A DNA stretch of 64,000 bases from Deltaproteobacteria bacterium (GCA_020632715.1 JACKFA010000002.1:920501-984500), one strand, 5' to 3'. Counted from the first letter of the stretch, positions 34,078 through 45,059 are shown. Numbers and translations are program-made. The notes: generated by a model not told the origin, from the letters alone.

Positions 34078-37000
34078 CTAGCCGATGAGCTCGCTGTAGT
34101 CGATCTGCACGCCGAGCTGGCGCCGGAGCGCGAGGTACGGCTCGCTCGTGACGTACTGCACGAAGTCCGTGAGCTTCTCGGAGCTCTTGAGCTTCGACAT
34201 GCCCTGCGCCTCGTTCCGCACGAGCTGCCCGACGAGCCCGACGTCCCCGGCCGCCACGAGTCCCGCGTGGTTCGCCGTGAGCTCGATCTGGCGGTGCCAC
34301 TTGCCGATCTCCGGCGTCCGCGTGCGGCGCCAGAGGCTCTGCATCACGGCCGCGAGCTGCTGCCGGAGCTCCGGCGGCATCGACTTGTCGAGCGACGCCC
34401 GGATCTCGCCGACCGTCGTCGCGATCCGCTGCTGCTCGTCCTTCGGCACGTCCTCGCGCAGCACCATCTGGTAGCCCGGGTCGACGAGCGAGCAGGCCCC
34501 CATGTAGAGGTGCTCGAGGGCGTCGCGCCCGTAGATCGTCGTGATCACGTGCCACGGGTGGAAGTACGCCATCCGCTTCGCGAGGAAGAAGGCGAGCTCG
34601 CGGTCGCTGCGGCCCGTCAGCATGTCCGTCCCGAGCATGATGACCGGCGGGCTCGTCGGCAGGATCTCGATGCCCGTGGCCTCCGTGCCGCGGTAGAGCT
34701 CGGGCGTCGTGAGCCCGAACATGCGCGCCACGTTCTTCGCGACCGACGTCACGAGGAGCCCCTCGTCCGGCTCGATGCGGCTCTTCTTCTTGAGCCCGAA
34801 GTCCTTCACGTTCTTCGCCGGCAGGTACTTCCCGAGCCCGTGGTAGACGAGCTCGAAGATGGCGCCGAGCTCCGCGTCCTCGCCGCGCGACATGATGCCG
34901 TGCATCCAGAGCGTCTGGTCGATGACCCGGTTCGGCTCCGACATCGTCTGCGACAGGTACGTGTCGTAGTAGTGCCGCTCGCCCTCGTTCCCCTGGTTCA
35001 GCGCCACCAGGAGACCCGCCGTGCACCACGCGCTGTCGTGCTGCCCCGTCTTTTTGAAGAGCTCGAAGAGCTTGTGGTAGCTGTCGATGCGCTTCGGGTT
35101 CTGTTGGATGAGGAAGCGGTGGTGGTCGACGGCCTTCGGCGGCCCGTTCGGCATCACCTCGTAGAGCCCCGCGAGGATCTCGCGCACGGCCTCGTCGTTC
35201 GGGCGCTGCTTCTTCGCGAGCTCGAACGCCGACACGGCCGACTCGAGGTTCATGAGGCGCGACCGGTAGATCTCGCCGAGGTTCTTGAACAGCGTGAAGA
35301 GCAGCGCCGGCGCCTGGTCCCAGGAGCCCGCGGCCTGCTGCACGCGCTGGATCATGCGGCGGTAGTTCTGCTCGAGCGGCTTCCACTGGTGCGACTTCGT
35401 GAGCAGCTCGTCGATCGTCTGGAAAGCCCGCAGATTCTCGATGTTATGGTCGAGCGTCAGGTTGTAGTACTTGATGGCCTGCGCCGGATCCCCGAGCTCG
35501 TCGCGGTAGAGCATCGCCGCCGTGAACGCGTACTGCGCCTTCCGCTTCGGCTCCTCCTCGATCTGGATGAGGTGGTTCAGGTAGCGGATGGCCTCGAGGA
35601 AGTCGCGGCTCTGCCCGGAGAGCTCCACGAGCTTCAGCGCCGGCTCCTTCGGGAAGACCCCGAGGTCGAACGCCGCGCGGTACGTCTCCTTCGCCTGCGT
35701 CGGGTTCGAGAGCTTCTGCGCGTAGGCGTCGCCGAGCTCGAGCAGGAGCTGGTGGCGCTTCAGCGGGTCCGTCTCGAGCGACAGCAGCTGCTGCATGTAC
35801 GGCACCGCGTTCGGCCAGTCGCCGTACGCCTTCAGCACCTCGATGATCTGCCGCAGCGCCGTCGTGTTGTCCGGCTGCCGCTGCACGAGCTCGCGCAGGT
35901 GCTGCTGCGCCTTGTCGATGTTGCCGATCTTGAGCGCCGACTCGCCGAGCTGCATGTAGATCTGCGTCTGCTCGTCGTCCGACAGCACCGTCCGGTACTT
36001 GTCGATGACCTCCTGCAGGTAGCGCTCCGCGACGTCGTAGTTCTCCTTCCGGTAGTGGAGGCGCGCGAGCGCCTCGAGCGTCGCCCGGTCGGGCGGCATG
36101 AGCGCCGCCGCCTGCTCGAGCTCGTCGATGGCCTGCTCGTACTGGTAGACCTGCTCGGCGCAGAGGCCGAGGTTCTTCCGCACCCGGAAGAGTTGCTCCT
36201 TGTCCTGGTCCGCGTCGAGCTTGTCGACGAGCAGATCGAGGAGCGGCATCGCCTTCGTCCACTGCTCCGCGTGGATGTAGAACTCGGCGAGCTCCCAGAG
36301 CGCCCGGCGCGACTCGGGGTCGAGCTGCGCCGCCGTCTCGAGGTTCTCGAGCGCCGTGTCGGGCTGCGAGAGCTTGTTCGCGTAGGCGAGCGCGAGCTCG
36401 ACGTGGATCTCGCTCTTCTCGCGGTTGTCCGGCGCGACCGCGAGCCGGTGCTTCAGGATCTCGACGACCTTCTCGTAGCGGTCGTCGGCCTTGTAGATCC
36501 TGACGAGGGCGTTCACCGCGTGCGGGTAGCCCGGCTCCTCCTTCAGCACGCGCTGGTAGCTCTCGGCGGCGCGGAAGCTGTCGTTCAGCTCGCGCGCGGC
36601 GAGGTCGCCCTGGGCGCACAGGAGCTGCACGCGCTCCGCCGGCTCGCTCTCGACCGAGAGCTTGTGGTCGAGCACCTCGAGCACCTGCTCCCAGAGCTCG
36701 AGCTCGCGGTACATCGCCTCGAGCGCGTCGAGCGCCGGGCGGTCCGTCCGCCGCTCGAGCAGCACGCGCTGGTAGGCGGCGATGGCGTTGTCGACGTCGC
36801 CGAGGCGGTCGCGGTAGATGCGCGCGAGCGCGGAGAGCGCGTCGGCCCGCGCGTCCGAGCTCGTCGCCGCGTCGTAGCGGCGCTCGTAGAGATCGATGAG
36901 GTCCGCCCAGCTCTCGCGGTTCGTGTAGATCCGCTGGAGCGCGTCGAACGCCTCCTGATCCTCGGGCGAGATCGTGAGGATGTCGTGGTAGCTGCGCGCC

Positions 37001-40000
37001 GCGGCCTCGGGGTCGTCGAAGACCGCGTCCTGGAGGAGCGCGATCTTCCGCGCCATCTCCACGCGCTCCTCGTCGTTGTGCGCCGCCGTGAACGCGCGGT
37101 CGTACACGTCGACGAGCTTGGCCCAGTCCTCGCGCTCGCCGTAGAGCCCCTCGAGGCGCTCGAGCGCGACGCGGTTGCCGGCGTCGAAGGCGAGCACCTC
37201 CTCGTAGGTCTCGATCGCGTCGTCGACCTTCTTCAGGTGCGCTTCCAGGATCCCCGCGATCTTGAGCTTCAGCTCGCTCTCGCGGTCCGGCTCGAGCGTC
37301 GCCATGCGCTCGTAGATCTCGATGAGCGCGTTCCAGTCGCGCCGCTCGATGTGGAGCCGCTCGAGCGCGCCGAGCGCCTCGCGGTCCATCTCGTCGACGT
37401 CGAGCACGCGGAGCCACGCCTCGACGGCGCGGTCCGTCGCGTGGAGGTGCTCCTCCTCGACGATAGCCATCCGCTTCAGGAGCGTGATCTTCTCGTTATA
37501 ATCCGGCGTCACCTCGGAGAGGCCGTCGAGCGCCGCCACGAGCTGCTGCCAGCGCCCCTCCTGCTCGTTCAGCTCGACGAGCGCGCGCAGCGCCTTCTCG
37601 CTGTCCGAGGAGAGCTCGCGCGCCCGCTCGTAGAGCCCGATGGCCGCGCTCGCGTTCTCGAGGCGGTCGCGCTGGAGGTTCGCGGACTTCAAGAGCACGT
37701 CGAGCGCGGCGTCGCCGTCGAGGTGCGGCAGCGTCGCCTCGTACACCTCCGACAGCTCCTGCCAGAGCCCCGCCTCGCGCGCGAGGCGCTCGAGCTCGAG
37801 GAGCACCTGCTCCTCGTCCGGGACCTCCTGGTTCGCGCGCTGCAGCACGAGGAACGCCATGTCCGGCTGCGCGAGGCGCTGCTCGTAGATGCTCGCGAGG
37901 CGCTGCAGGTTCTGGAGGCGGTCCTCCTTGTCGTCGAGGTGGTCGTTCCGGTCGAGGAGGAGCTGCCCGAGCGGCTCCCACTGCTCCGTGCGCTCGTAGA
38001 TCGCCTCGAGCCGGCGGCTCGCCTCGAGGTGCCCCGGCCGCTCCGCGAGGATGTCGCGGTACGTCTGCGAGGCGGCCTCGACGTCGCCGAGGTTGTCGTG
38101 CTGGATGCTCCCGAGCGCGACCCAGGTCGCGAAGCGCTCGTCGTCGGCCGCGATGTGGCGGAGCTTCTCGCGGTAGAGGGCGACGAGGTCGTCCCAGCGC
38201 CCCTCGACCTCGTAGAGGCGCTCGAGGGCGTCGATGGCGGCGGCGTCGCCGGGGGCGAGCCCGAGCACCGCGACCCACGCGTCGATCGCCTTCTTGTGGT
38301 CGACGAAGACCTCCGTGCGGAGGACCGCCTGCTGGCGCCAGAGCGCGAGCTGCTCGTCCGGCCCGTAGTGGCTGGAGGCGAGCGACGCCTCGATCACCTC
38401 GGAGAGGGCGTCGTCGTTGCCGCCCTCGGCGTGGAGCGCGCGGAGGGCGTCGAGCGCGGCCCGGTCGTGCGGGTCGACCTCGCGCGCGCGCTGCCAGCAC
38501 ATCTGCGCCTGGAACGGGTCGTCGAGGCGCTCCTGCCAGAGGCGCCCCATCTCGCGGTGGAGCTCGAGCTGGCGCGCCGTGTCGGCGACCCCCATGCGGA
38601 GCTCGCGGTCGTACGCCTCGGCGAGGCCCTGCCAGTTCTCCTGCGCGGCGAGGAGGCGCTGCAGCTCGTGCACGGCCTCGACGTCGTTCGGCGCGATGGC
38701 GAGGACGTCCTCCCAGAGCTCGATCGCGCGCGCCGGGTTGTCGAGCGCCGTCTCCGCGATGGCCGCCATGTCGGAGGCGTAGAGCACGCGGTCGCGCTCG
38801 CTGCGGGCGCAGTCGAGCAGGCGCTGCAGCACCTCGAAGAGCTCGGGCCAGCGCTCGTCCTCGGTGTAGATCGCCTGGAGCGCCTTCAGCGCCTCCTCGT
38901 GGATGTCGTTGAGCTCGAGCACCTCGCGCCACGCGGCGACGCTCTTCTCGCGGTCGCCGAGGCGATCGCGGTAGAGCTCGGCGAGGCGCACCCAGAGGCG
39001 GATCCGCTCGTCGTCGAAGACGTCGTCGCTCGCCGTCTCGCGGACGAGCACGGGCTCGAGGTCCTGCCAGCGCTCCGCGTCCGTGAGGAGCCGGTCGAGC
39101 GCCTGCAGCGCCCGCAGGTTCGCCTCGTCGACCTCGAGGATCAGGCGGTAGATCCGCTCGGCCTCCTCGGGGTTCTGGAGCTGCTCGTTCGACACCTCGG
39201 CGGCCGCGTGCCAGAGCGACACGCGCCGGTCGTCCTCGTCGGCCGCGTCGGCCGCGTCCATGAGGATCTGCTTGAAGTCGCCGAAGCGCCCCGTCTCCTC
39301 GGCGAGGGTGCGGAGCTGCGCGAGGAGCCCGTCGTCCTCCGGATCGAGCACGAACGCGCGCCCGAACCAGCGGAGCGCGGCCTCCGGGCGGCCCTGGTTC
39401 TCGAGGTTCAGCTGCGCGAGGTCGCGCATGAGCTGCATCTGGTCGATCGGGTCGTCGAGGGCGTCGAGCTTCTGCTGCATGACGCTCTCGAGCTCGCCCC
39501 AGGCCTCCTGCTCGCGGTAGATCGGCTCGAGCCGGTCGGCGATGTCGAGGCGCTTGACCCCCGCGTCGAAGAGGCGCCGGAGCTCGGCCACCGCGAGCGG
39601 CGAGTTGCGCTCGAGGTCGAGGATCTCCGTGTACGACTCGAACGCCGCGTTCGTGTCGCCGAGCTGCTGCTCGGAGACCGCGCCGAGGCGCTTCAGGAAG
39701 CCGATGCGCTCGTCGTTCGACGGGGCCGTGTCGGCCTCGACGCGGAGCACCTCGGCGAGCGACTTCCAGAGCCCCGCCGACTCGTAGAGCCGGTGCAGGC
39801 GCGACTGCGCCTCGCGGTGGTCGGGGGCCTCGTCGTAGACCGCCTTGTACGCCTCGATGGCGCGCTCGGGATCGTTCACGCGATCCATCAGGATCGCGCC
39901 GATGCGGAGCCGGAGCGAGAGCTGGAGATCCGGGTCCTCGGTGTCCGACACCGTGTTCTGGAAGATCCCGACGAGCTCCTCCCAGAACCCGTTCTCCTCG

Positions 40001-43000
40001 GCGATGCGGTTCAGCTCCGCCATCGTCCGGTCGTTGCGCGGATCGAGCGCGAACGCGCGCGACTGCGCCCCGAGGGCGCGCCGCGGGTCCTCGAGCTCGA
40101 GCTCGGCGAGCTCGGCCATCGCGTGGAGCGTCGCGACCTTCTTCAGCGGGTCGTGGGCCTCGTGCCCGGCGAGCACCTCGTACTGCTGCCAGAGCTCCTC
40201 GTACGCGGCGTTCCGGCGCAGCACCGGCGCGAGCACCTCGAACGCGCCCTCGTAGGCGTCGCGCTCGGCGAGGATCGTCTTGAGGGCGTTGACCGCGCCC
40301 TCGTGCTGCGGGTTCCGGTCGAGGAGGTCGCCGTAGCACGCGATGGCCTGCAGCACGTCGCCGAGCTGCTCATCGCTCTCGTAGAGGCGCGCGATGCGGA
40401 ACTGCGCGGCCTCCCAGGCGTCGGCGTCCGCGAGCTCCTGCTTCTTCCGCAGGATGCTCTGGAGGTTGAACCAGTCCTCCTCCTGCGTGTAGAGCGCGTC
40501 GAGCTGGTCGAGCGCGTTCTGGTCCTCGGCGTCCCAGGCGAGGATCCGGTGCCACGTCTCGATGGCGTCGTGCGGCGACTCGAGCTTGTCGGCCTGCACG
40601 CGCCCCATGCGCGCCGCGTAGTCCTTCTTGTCGGCCGTGGCGTCGCTGCGGTCGATCTTCTCGCGGTAGATGCGGACGAGGTTGTCCCAGTCGGCCGTGC
40701 GCTCGTAGAGCCGCTCGAGGGCGTTCAGCGCCCCGGTCTCGTTCGGGTCGAGGCCGTGGAGGGTCTCGTAGATCTCGACGGCCTGCGCGTGATCCTCGAG
40801 CAGGTCGGCGGAGATCCCGCCCGCCTCGGTGTAGAGGGCCTGCCGCACCCCGAGATCGGACTCGAGGCCGGCCTTGTGGAGCAGCATCTCCACGAGCTTC
40901 TGCGGCTCCCCCTGCTCGCGGTAGATCGCGATGAGGTCGTCGACCGCGGCCATGTCGCCGGGATCGACGTCGAGGATGGCGCGGAGCTGCTTCTCGGCGC
41001 CCTCGAGGTCCTTCGTCTTCGTGCGCGCGAGCCCGGCGATGGTGCGGTGCGTCTCGACGCGGCGCCCGTCGTCGGGGATCTCCTCGACCACCCCCTGCAG
41101 GAAGTGGATGAGCTCGCCGTGGTTGTCGAGCTCGCCCGCGAGGCGCAGGAGCTCGGCGAGGGTCCTCTCGTTGCCCGGGTCGAGCGCGGCCGCGGCCTCG
41201 TAGTGCCCGAACGCGTTCTCCGGCATGCCGCCGATGAGCTCGTAGAGCTCGGCGATCTTGTAGTTCCAGTCGACCTTCTCGGCGACGTCGTCCGACGCCG
41301 CCTCGCGCACGCAGTAGACGTCGATGAGCTTCTGCCAGTCGCCGCGCCGGTCGTAGACGGGCTGCAGCACGGGCGCGATGGTCGGCGCGAGCGCGTCGTT
41401 CTCGAACAGGCGCTCGAGGGCCTCGATGGCCGCGGCGTTGTCGGGCTCCGCCGCGAGCACCTCCGCGTAGATCTCGACCGCGCGCTGCGGGTCGTCGAGG
41501 TACTGCTCGAAGACCCCCGCGAGGCGGATCTTCAGGACGACGACGCGCTCCTGGTCGTCGCGCACGAGGTCGATGGTGTCCTCGAGCGTGCGCGCGAGGT
41601 CGTCCCAGCGCTCCGTGATCGTGTAGAGCTCGTCGAGGCGCTGCACCGCCGGCAGGTGCCCCGGCGCGATGTCGAGCGCCTCGCGCGCCGCGATGATCGC
41701 GTCGTCCGGGCGGTCGAGGCGGTCGCGCAGGAGGTCGCTCGTGCGGAAGAGGTAGTCGAGCTTCTGGTCGGTGTCGTCGGTGAGCTCGATCTTCCGGCGG
41801 TAGATCCCGAGCAGATCCTCGGCCCGGTCGAGGTCGACGTAGATGCTCTCGAGGGCGTCGAGGGCCTCCTTGTGCTCCGGCTCCTCGTCGAGGACCTTGT
41901 GGTAGAAGATCCGCGCGTCCTCGAGCGACGACAGGTGGAGCTGCCACCCGCGCGCGATCTCGAGCTTGATGGCGAGGCGCGAGCCCTTGTCGAGCGGCTC
42001 GTCGGCGTGCGCCGTGTAGAGGTCGACGAGGGCCTGGAAGCGGGAGAGCCCCGGCGTCAGGCGCTGGAGCTCGTGGCGGACGCCCGCGTTCTGCGGCTCG
42101 AGCTGGAAGCGCCGCGCGTAGGCGCGCCAGGCGAGGTCCGCGTCGCCGAGCTGCTGCTGGTAGAGCAGCGACAGGCGGTCGAGGAGCTCGACCTGCGTGA
42201 GCTGGTCCTCCTCGGCGACCGCCTGGCGGTACTGGATCTCGAGGATCTGCGAGAGCTTCGCCCACTCGGCGCGCTGCTGGTAGATGGGCTCCAGGATGTG
42301 CGTGATGCGCCCGCGCTGCGACTCGTCCGCGAGCAGCTCCTCGAGCCGGAGCACGCTCGTCGCGTGCGCCGGGTCGTGCCCGAGCGCCGCCTCGTAGTGG
42401 TCGACGACCGCGTCCACGCCGGCGCCCGTCGAGCGCGTGCCGAACGCGAGCATGCCGAGCTCGCACTCGATGTCGGCGAGGGTCGCGTCGCTCGCGCCGC
42501 GCGAGGTGAGCACGTCGCGCTTGAGCTCGAGGATCTCGCGCAGCGGCGCGAAGCGGCGATCCTCGAGGAGGATCCCGATGAGCTCGTCGTGGACGTCGGT
42601 CTCGTCCGGGAAGTCGTCGAGCATCTCGCGGAGGATGGCCTCCGCCTCGTCGTTGGCGCCGATGTCCTCCTTCCAGACCCGCGCGAGGCGGAAGAGGATG
42701 GCCTTGCGCTCGGCCGAGTCGTTCGCGACGACGAGCTTCTTCTCGCAGACGAGGACGAGCTTGTCGTACGCCTTCGCCGCCGCGTACGCGGTCTCGGCGT
42801 GGCCGAGCGCGTCGCGGTTGTAGGGGTCGAGCGCGAGCACGCGGTTGAAGAAGGCGAGGGCGTCCTCGGGCGAGCCCATGTGCTCGCGGAAGACGCGCCC
42901 GATCTCGAGGAGCACGCCGATGCGGTCGTGCTCGTCCTTCACCTGCTCCACGATCTCCTGGAGCACGTAGGCGTAGCTCTCCCAGTTGTTCGACGCCTCC

Positions 43001-44904
43001 GCGAGCCGCCGCAGCTGCCCGTGGAGCTCGACCGCGTTCGGCGCCTCGCTGACGGCCTGCACGTACGCGAAGAACGCCGCGTCCGGCGCGCCGAGGTGCT
43101 TCTCCTGGACGTCCGCCTGCGCGAGGAGCAGCTCGCGCCGCGTCGCCGGGTCGTCGGTCGCCTCGAGGACGATGTCGTACACGGGCGGGAGCGCCCGGTA
43201 GTTCTCGAGGTCGTGGTAGATCGGGATGAGGAGGCGCGCCGCGCCCGCGTGGTCCGGGGCGAGCTCGAGCACGTTCTCGAGGTTCTTCACCGCCCGGCGC
43301 TGGTCGTCGAGCTCGTCCTTCCAGACGGCCGCCGCCTTGAAGAGGAGCTCGGTGCGCTCGGCCTCTTCCTCGCTCGACTTCGCCTGGCTCTCGAGGGTGC
43401 GCACCCACTCGGTCACGTTGCCGTAGGTCCGGAAGAACCACTCGAGGCTCTCCCAGTCGTGCTCGGTGACGTACTTCTTCTTGAGCTCGGCCTGCGCCTT
43501 CCGGTGCTCGGGGTCGCGCTCGAGGATGAGCTTCCAGACCTCGGCGCCGCGCTCCTGGTCGTTGAGGCGCACCGACACGACCATGCCGAGCTTCTCGAGG
43601 AGCGCGACCTGGTTTCCGACGTCGGGGTCGAGCTCGGCCCGCTTCTCGAGGATGGAGGCGAGGCTCTTGAAGTTCTTCTCGCGCTCGTAGAGCTGCTCGA
43701 GCTGCTCGAGGGCCTCGACGTGGGCGTCGTCGAAGTTGAGCACGCGCTCCCAGAGCGCGATGGGGGTCTGCGGGCGGCGGATCCGCTCCGACGCGAGGCG
43801 CGCGAGGGCGACGAACTGCTCGTGCTTCTCGCGCCCCTCGGGCAGGAGGCCGAGCTCGCGCTCCGCGATGAGGATGTAGTTGTCCCAGTCGCGCCGCTGC
43901 TCGTAGATGTCCTTCAGGACGCGGATGGCGTCCTTGCTCTCGGGGTCGAGCTCGAGGATCGCCTCGTAGCTCTTGATGGCCTCCGTCGTGTTCGAGAAGC
44001 GGTCCATCATGATGGACGCGATCTCGCGGTGGAGCGCGATGAGGCGCTCCGGATCGGTCTCGTGGGCGACCTTCTGCTGGAGGACCTTCACGAGGTCCGG
44101 CCAGCGGTTCATCTCGGCGTACTCGGCGGCGAGCGCGTCGAGCGCCGCGGTGTTCGCCGGGTCGATGTCGAGCACCTGCTGCCACGTCGCGACCACCTTC
44201 GAGGCGGTGTTGAGGTGGTTCTTGTAGATGTCGATCTGCTCGAGGAGGATGGCCGTGCGGCCGCCGACGTCGCCCCCGGGGAGGCGGTCGTAGTTCTCCT
44301 TCAGGAGGTCGATCATCGACAGCCACTTGCCGACGTCGACGTAGAGGCGCCGCAGGTTCGCCTCGGCCTCGTCGTCCTCGGGGACGGCCTGGCGGACGCC
44401 CTGCCAGAAGCCGATGGCCTTGTCGGGCTGCCCGTGGTCGTTGGCGAGGCGGCCGAGGAGGCGCTTCACCTCGACCTGGTCCTCCATGCCGCCCTTCGCG
44501 GGCTCCGACAGGAACTGCTCGAGGCGGCGCCAGTTGTTCTGCTCGATGTAGAAGTCGAGGTAGAACTTGCGGAGGAGCGACGGGTCCTCGGGCGGGACCT
44601 CGACCTTGCGGAAGCTCATCTCCGCTTTCTGCGGGTCGTTGAACTGCTGCCAGAGGAGGAGGCCGTTCTGGTAGTTCAGGAAGGAGGAGAGCGGCTCCTC
44701 CTTCGTGAGGCGCGCCTGCTGGCTCAGGATGCGGAGCACGGCGTGCTGCGGATCCCCCCCGGCCCAGGTGGGGGCCTGCGTGAACACGAGCTCGAGGGTC
44801 TCCCGGTCGTCCTCGCTGACGAGGTGCTTGATCAGGGCCTCGAAGGCCCTGTGGTCCGACGGGTTGGCTTCGAAGGCGGCAAGCAGCTCGGCGGCAGTGC
44901 TCAT
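34078..44904 (-). CDS. Giant TPR-repeat protein with C-terminal M48-like pseudoprotease domain
   Basis: 3,608 residues from ATG 44904 (GAGGAG just upstream); no signal peptide. Residues about 100-3,250 are an almost unbroken series of TPR/HAT-like helical pairs of 34-37 residues. A recurrent pattern is a W-x-x-L helix then A-x-x-x-Y/L-E-x-x-L (for example IALWERVLNFDDAHVEALEQ). The last 330 residues are different. There, DRELAFFLAKRMAYFHP (about 3,440) and IELTANHAGLVAAGD (about 3,540) line up with the HExxH-helix and ExxAD regions of M48 peptidases, with the zinc ligands missing. It is probably a very large cytoplasmic scaffold. It is the sole gene of its transcript as far as can be seen. 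Function unknown. Confidence 0.93.
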   Translation of the reverse strand: MSTAAELLAAFEANPSDHRAFEALIKHLVSEDDRETLELVFTQAPTWAGGDPQHAVLRILSQQARLTKEEPLSSFLNYQNGLLLWQQFNDPQKAEMSFRKVEVPPEDPSLLRKFYLDFYIEQNNWRRLEQFLSEPAKGGMEDQVEVKRLLGRLANDHGQPDKAIGFWQGVRQAVPEDDEAEANLRRLYVDVGKWLSMIDLLKENYDRLPGGDVGGRTAILLEQIDIYKNHLNTASKVVATWQQVLDIDPANTAALDALAAEYAEMNRWPDLVKVLQQKVAHETDPERLIALHREIASIMMDRFSNTTEAIKSYEAILELDPESKDAIRVLKDIYEQRRDWDNYILIAERELGLLPEGREKHEQFVALARLASERIRRPQTPIALWERVLNFDDAHVEALEQLEQLYEREKNFKSLASILEKRAELDPDVGNQVALLEKLGMVVSVRLNDQERGAEVWKLILERDPEHRKAQAELKKKYVTEHDWESLEWFFRTYGNVTEWVRTLESQAKSSEEEAERTELLFKAAAVWKDELDDQRRAVKNLENVLELAPDHAGAARLLIPIYHDLENYRALPPVYDIVLEATDDPATRRELLLAQADVQEKHLGAPDAAFFAYVQAVSEAPNAVELHGQLRRLAEASNNWESYAYVLQEIVEQVKDEHDRIGVLLEIGRVFREHMGSPEDALAFFNRVLALDPYNRDALGHAETAYAAAKAYDKLVLVCEKKLVVANDSAERKAILFRLARVWKEDIGANDEAEAILREMLDDFPDETDVHDELIGILLEDRRFAPLREILELKRDVLTSRGASDATLADIECELGMLAFGTRSTGAGVDAVVDHYEAALGHDPAHATSVLRLEELLADESQRGRITHILEPIYQQRAEWAKLSQILEIQYRQAVAEEDQLTQVELLDRLSLLYQQQLGDADLAWRAYARRFQLEPQNAGVRHELQRLTPGLSRFQALVDLYTAHADEPLDKGSRLAIKLEIARGWQLHLSSLEDARIFYHKVLDEEPEHKEALDALESIYVDLDRAEDLLGIYRRKIELTDDTDQKLDYLFRTSDLLRDRLDRPDDAIIAAREALDIAPGHLPAVQRLDELYTITERWDDLARTLEDTIDLVRDDQERVVVLKIRLAGVFEQYLDDPQRAVEIYAEVLAAEPDNAAAIEALERLFENDALAPTIAPVLQPVYDRRGDWQKLIDVYCVREAASDDVAEKVDWNYKIAELYELIGGMPENAFGHYEAAAALDPGNERTLAELLRLAGELDNHGELIHFLQGVVEEIPDDGRRVETHRTIAGLARTKTKDLEGAEKQLRAILDVDPGDMAAVDDLIAIYREQGEPQKLVEMLLHKAGLESDLGVRQALYTEAGGISADLLEDHAQAVEIYETLHGLDPNETGALNALERLYERTADWDNLVRIYREKIDRSDATADKKDYAARMGRVQADKLESPHDAIETWHRILAWDAEDQNALDQLDALYTQEEDWFNLQSILRKKQELADADAWEAAQFRIARLYESDEQLGDVLQAIACYGDLLDRNPQHEGAVNALKTILAERDAYEGAFEVLAPVLRRNAAYEELWQQYEVLAGHEAHDPLKKVATLHAMAELAELELEDPRRALGAQSRAFALDPRNDRTMAELNRIAEENGFWEELVGIFQNTVSDTEDPDLQLSLRLRIGAILMDRVNDPERAIEAYKAVYDEAPDHREAQSRLHRLYESAGLWKSLAEVLRVEADTAPSNDERIGFLKRLGAVSEQQLGDTNAAFESYTEILDLERNSPLAVAELRRLFDAGVKRLDIADRLEPIYREQEAWGELESVMQQKLDALDDPIDQMQLMRDLAQLNLENQGRPEAALRWFGRAFVLDPEDDGLLAQLRTLAEETGRFGDFKQILMDAADAADEDDRRVSLWHAAAEVSNEQLQNPEEAERIYRLILEVDEANLRALQALDRLLTDAERWQDLEPVLVRETASDDVFDDERIRLWVRLAELYRDRLGDREKSVAAWREVLELNDIHEEALKALQAIYTEDERWPELFEVLQRLLDCARSERDRVLYASDMAAIAETALDNPARAIELWEDVLAIAPNDVEAVHELQRLLAAQENWQGLAEAYDRELRMGVADTARQLELHREMGRLWQERLDDPFQAQMCWQRAREVDPHDRAALDALRALHAEGGNDDALSEVIEASLASSHYGPDEQLALWRQQAVLRTEVFVDHKKAIDAWVAVLGLAPGDAAAIDALERLYEVEGRWDDLVALYREKLRHIAADDERFATWVALGSIQHDNLGDVEAASQTYRDILAERPGHLEASRRLEAIYERTEQWEPLGQLLLDRNDHLDDKEDRLQNLQRLASIYEQRLAQPDMAFLVLQRANQEVPDEEQVLLELERLAREAGLWQELSEVYEATLPHLDGDAALDVLLKSANLQRDRLENASAAIGLYERARELSSDSEKALRALVELNEQEGRWQQLVAALDGLSEVTPDYNEKITLLKRMAIVEEEHLHATDRAVEAWLRVLDVDEMDREALGALERLHIERRDWNALIEIYERMATLEPDRESELKLKIAGILEAHLKKVDDAIETYEEVLAFDAGNRVALERLEGLYGEREDWAKLVDVYDRAFTAAHNDEERVEMARKIALLQDAVFDDPEAAARSYHDILTISPEDQEAFDALQRIYTNRESWADLIDLYERRYDAATSSDARADALSALARIYRDRLGDVDNAIAAYQRVLLERRTDRPALDALEAMYRELELWEQVLEVLDHKLSVESEPAERVQLLCAQGDLAARELNDSFRAAESYQRVLKEEPGYPHAVNALVRIYKADDRYEKVVEILKHRLAVAPDNREKSEIHVELALAYANKLSQPDTALENLETAAQLDPESRRALWELAEFYIHAEQWTKAMPLLDLLVDKLDADQDKEQLFRVRKNLGLCAEQVYQYEQAIDELEQAAALMPPDRATLEALARLHYRKENYDVAERYLQEVIDKYRTVLSDDEQTQIYMQLGESALKIGNIDKAQQHLRELVQRQPDNTTALRQIIEVLKAYGDWPNAVPYMQQLLSLETDPLKRHQLLLELGDAYAQKLSNPTQAKETYRAAFDLGVFPKEPALKLVELSGQSRDFLEAIRYLNHLIQIEEEPKRKAQYAFTAAMLYRDELGDPAQAIKYYNLTLDHNIENLRAFQTIDELLTKSHQWKPLEQNYRRMIQRVQQAAGSWDQAPALLFTLFKNLGEIYRSRLMNLESAVSAFELAKKQRPNDEAVREILAGLYEVMPNGPPKAVDHHRFLIQQNPKRIDSYHKLFELFKKTGQHDSAWCTAGLLVALNQGNEGERHYYDTYLSQTMSEPNRVIDQTLWMHGIMSRGEDAELGAIFELVYHGLGKYLPAKNVKDFGLKKKSRIEPDEGLLVTSVAKNVARMFGLTTPELYRGTEATGIEILPTSPPVIMLGTDMLTGRSDRELAFFLAKRMAYFHPWHVITTIYGRDALEHLYMGACSLVDPGYQMVLREDVPKDEQQRIATTVGEIRASLDKSMPPELRQQLAAVMQSLWRRTRTPEIGKWHRQIELTANHAGLVAAGDVGLVGQLVRNEAQGMSKLKSSEKLTDFVQYVTSEPYLALRRQLGVQIDYSELIG

Positions 44905-44992
44905 GGGCTCCTCGGGGTGGCCGGTCGACGGACGTCGACAGCTGGCTCTGTCGGCGTGCGCCGGTTCCCCACCCACGCGCCGACGCCGGGGG

Positions 44993-45030
44993 GATATAGC
45001 ATGGTCCCCGCGGGGGCGACAACCGCCCCC
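44993..45030 (-). promoter_or_regulatory. Promoter of the giant TPR gene, overlapping a hairpin
   Basis: On the minus strand TTGTCG (45017-45022) and TATATC (44993-44998), spacer 18, preceded by TGC as in extended -10 promoters. GGGGGCG-ACAAC-CGCCCCC (45012-45030) overlaps the -35 box and may end the upstream serine-hydrolase transcript. Confidence 0.5.
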
Positions 45031-45059
45031 GGAGCGCGGCGGGCGCCGCGGGAGAGGCG

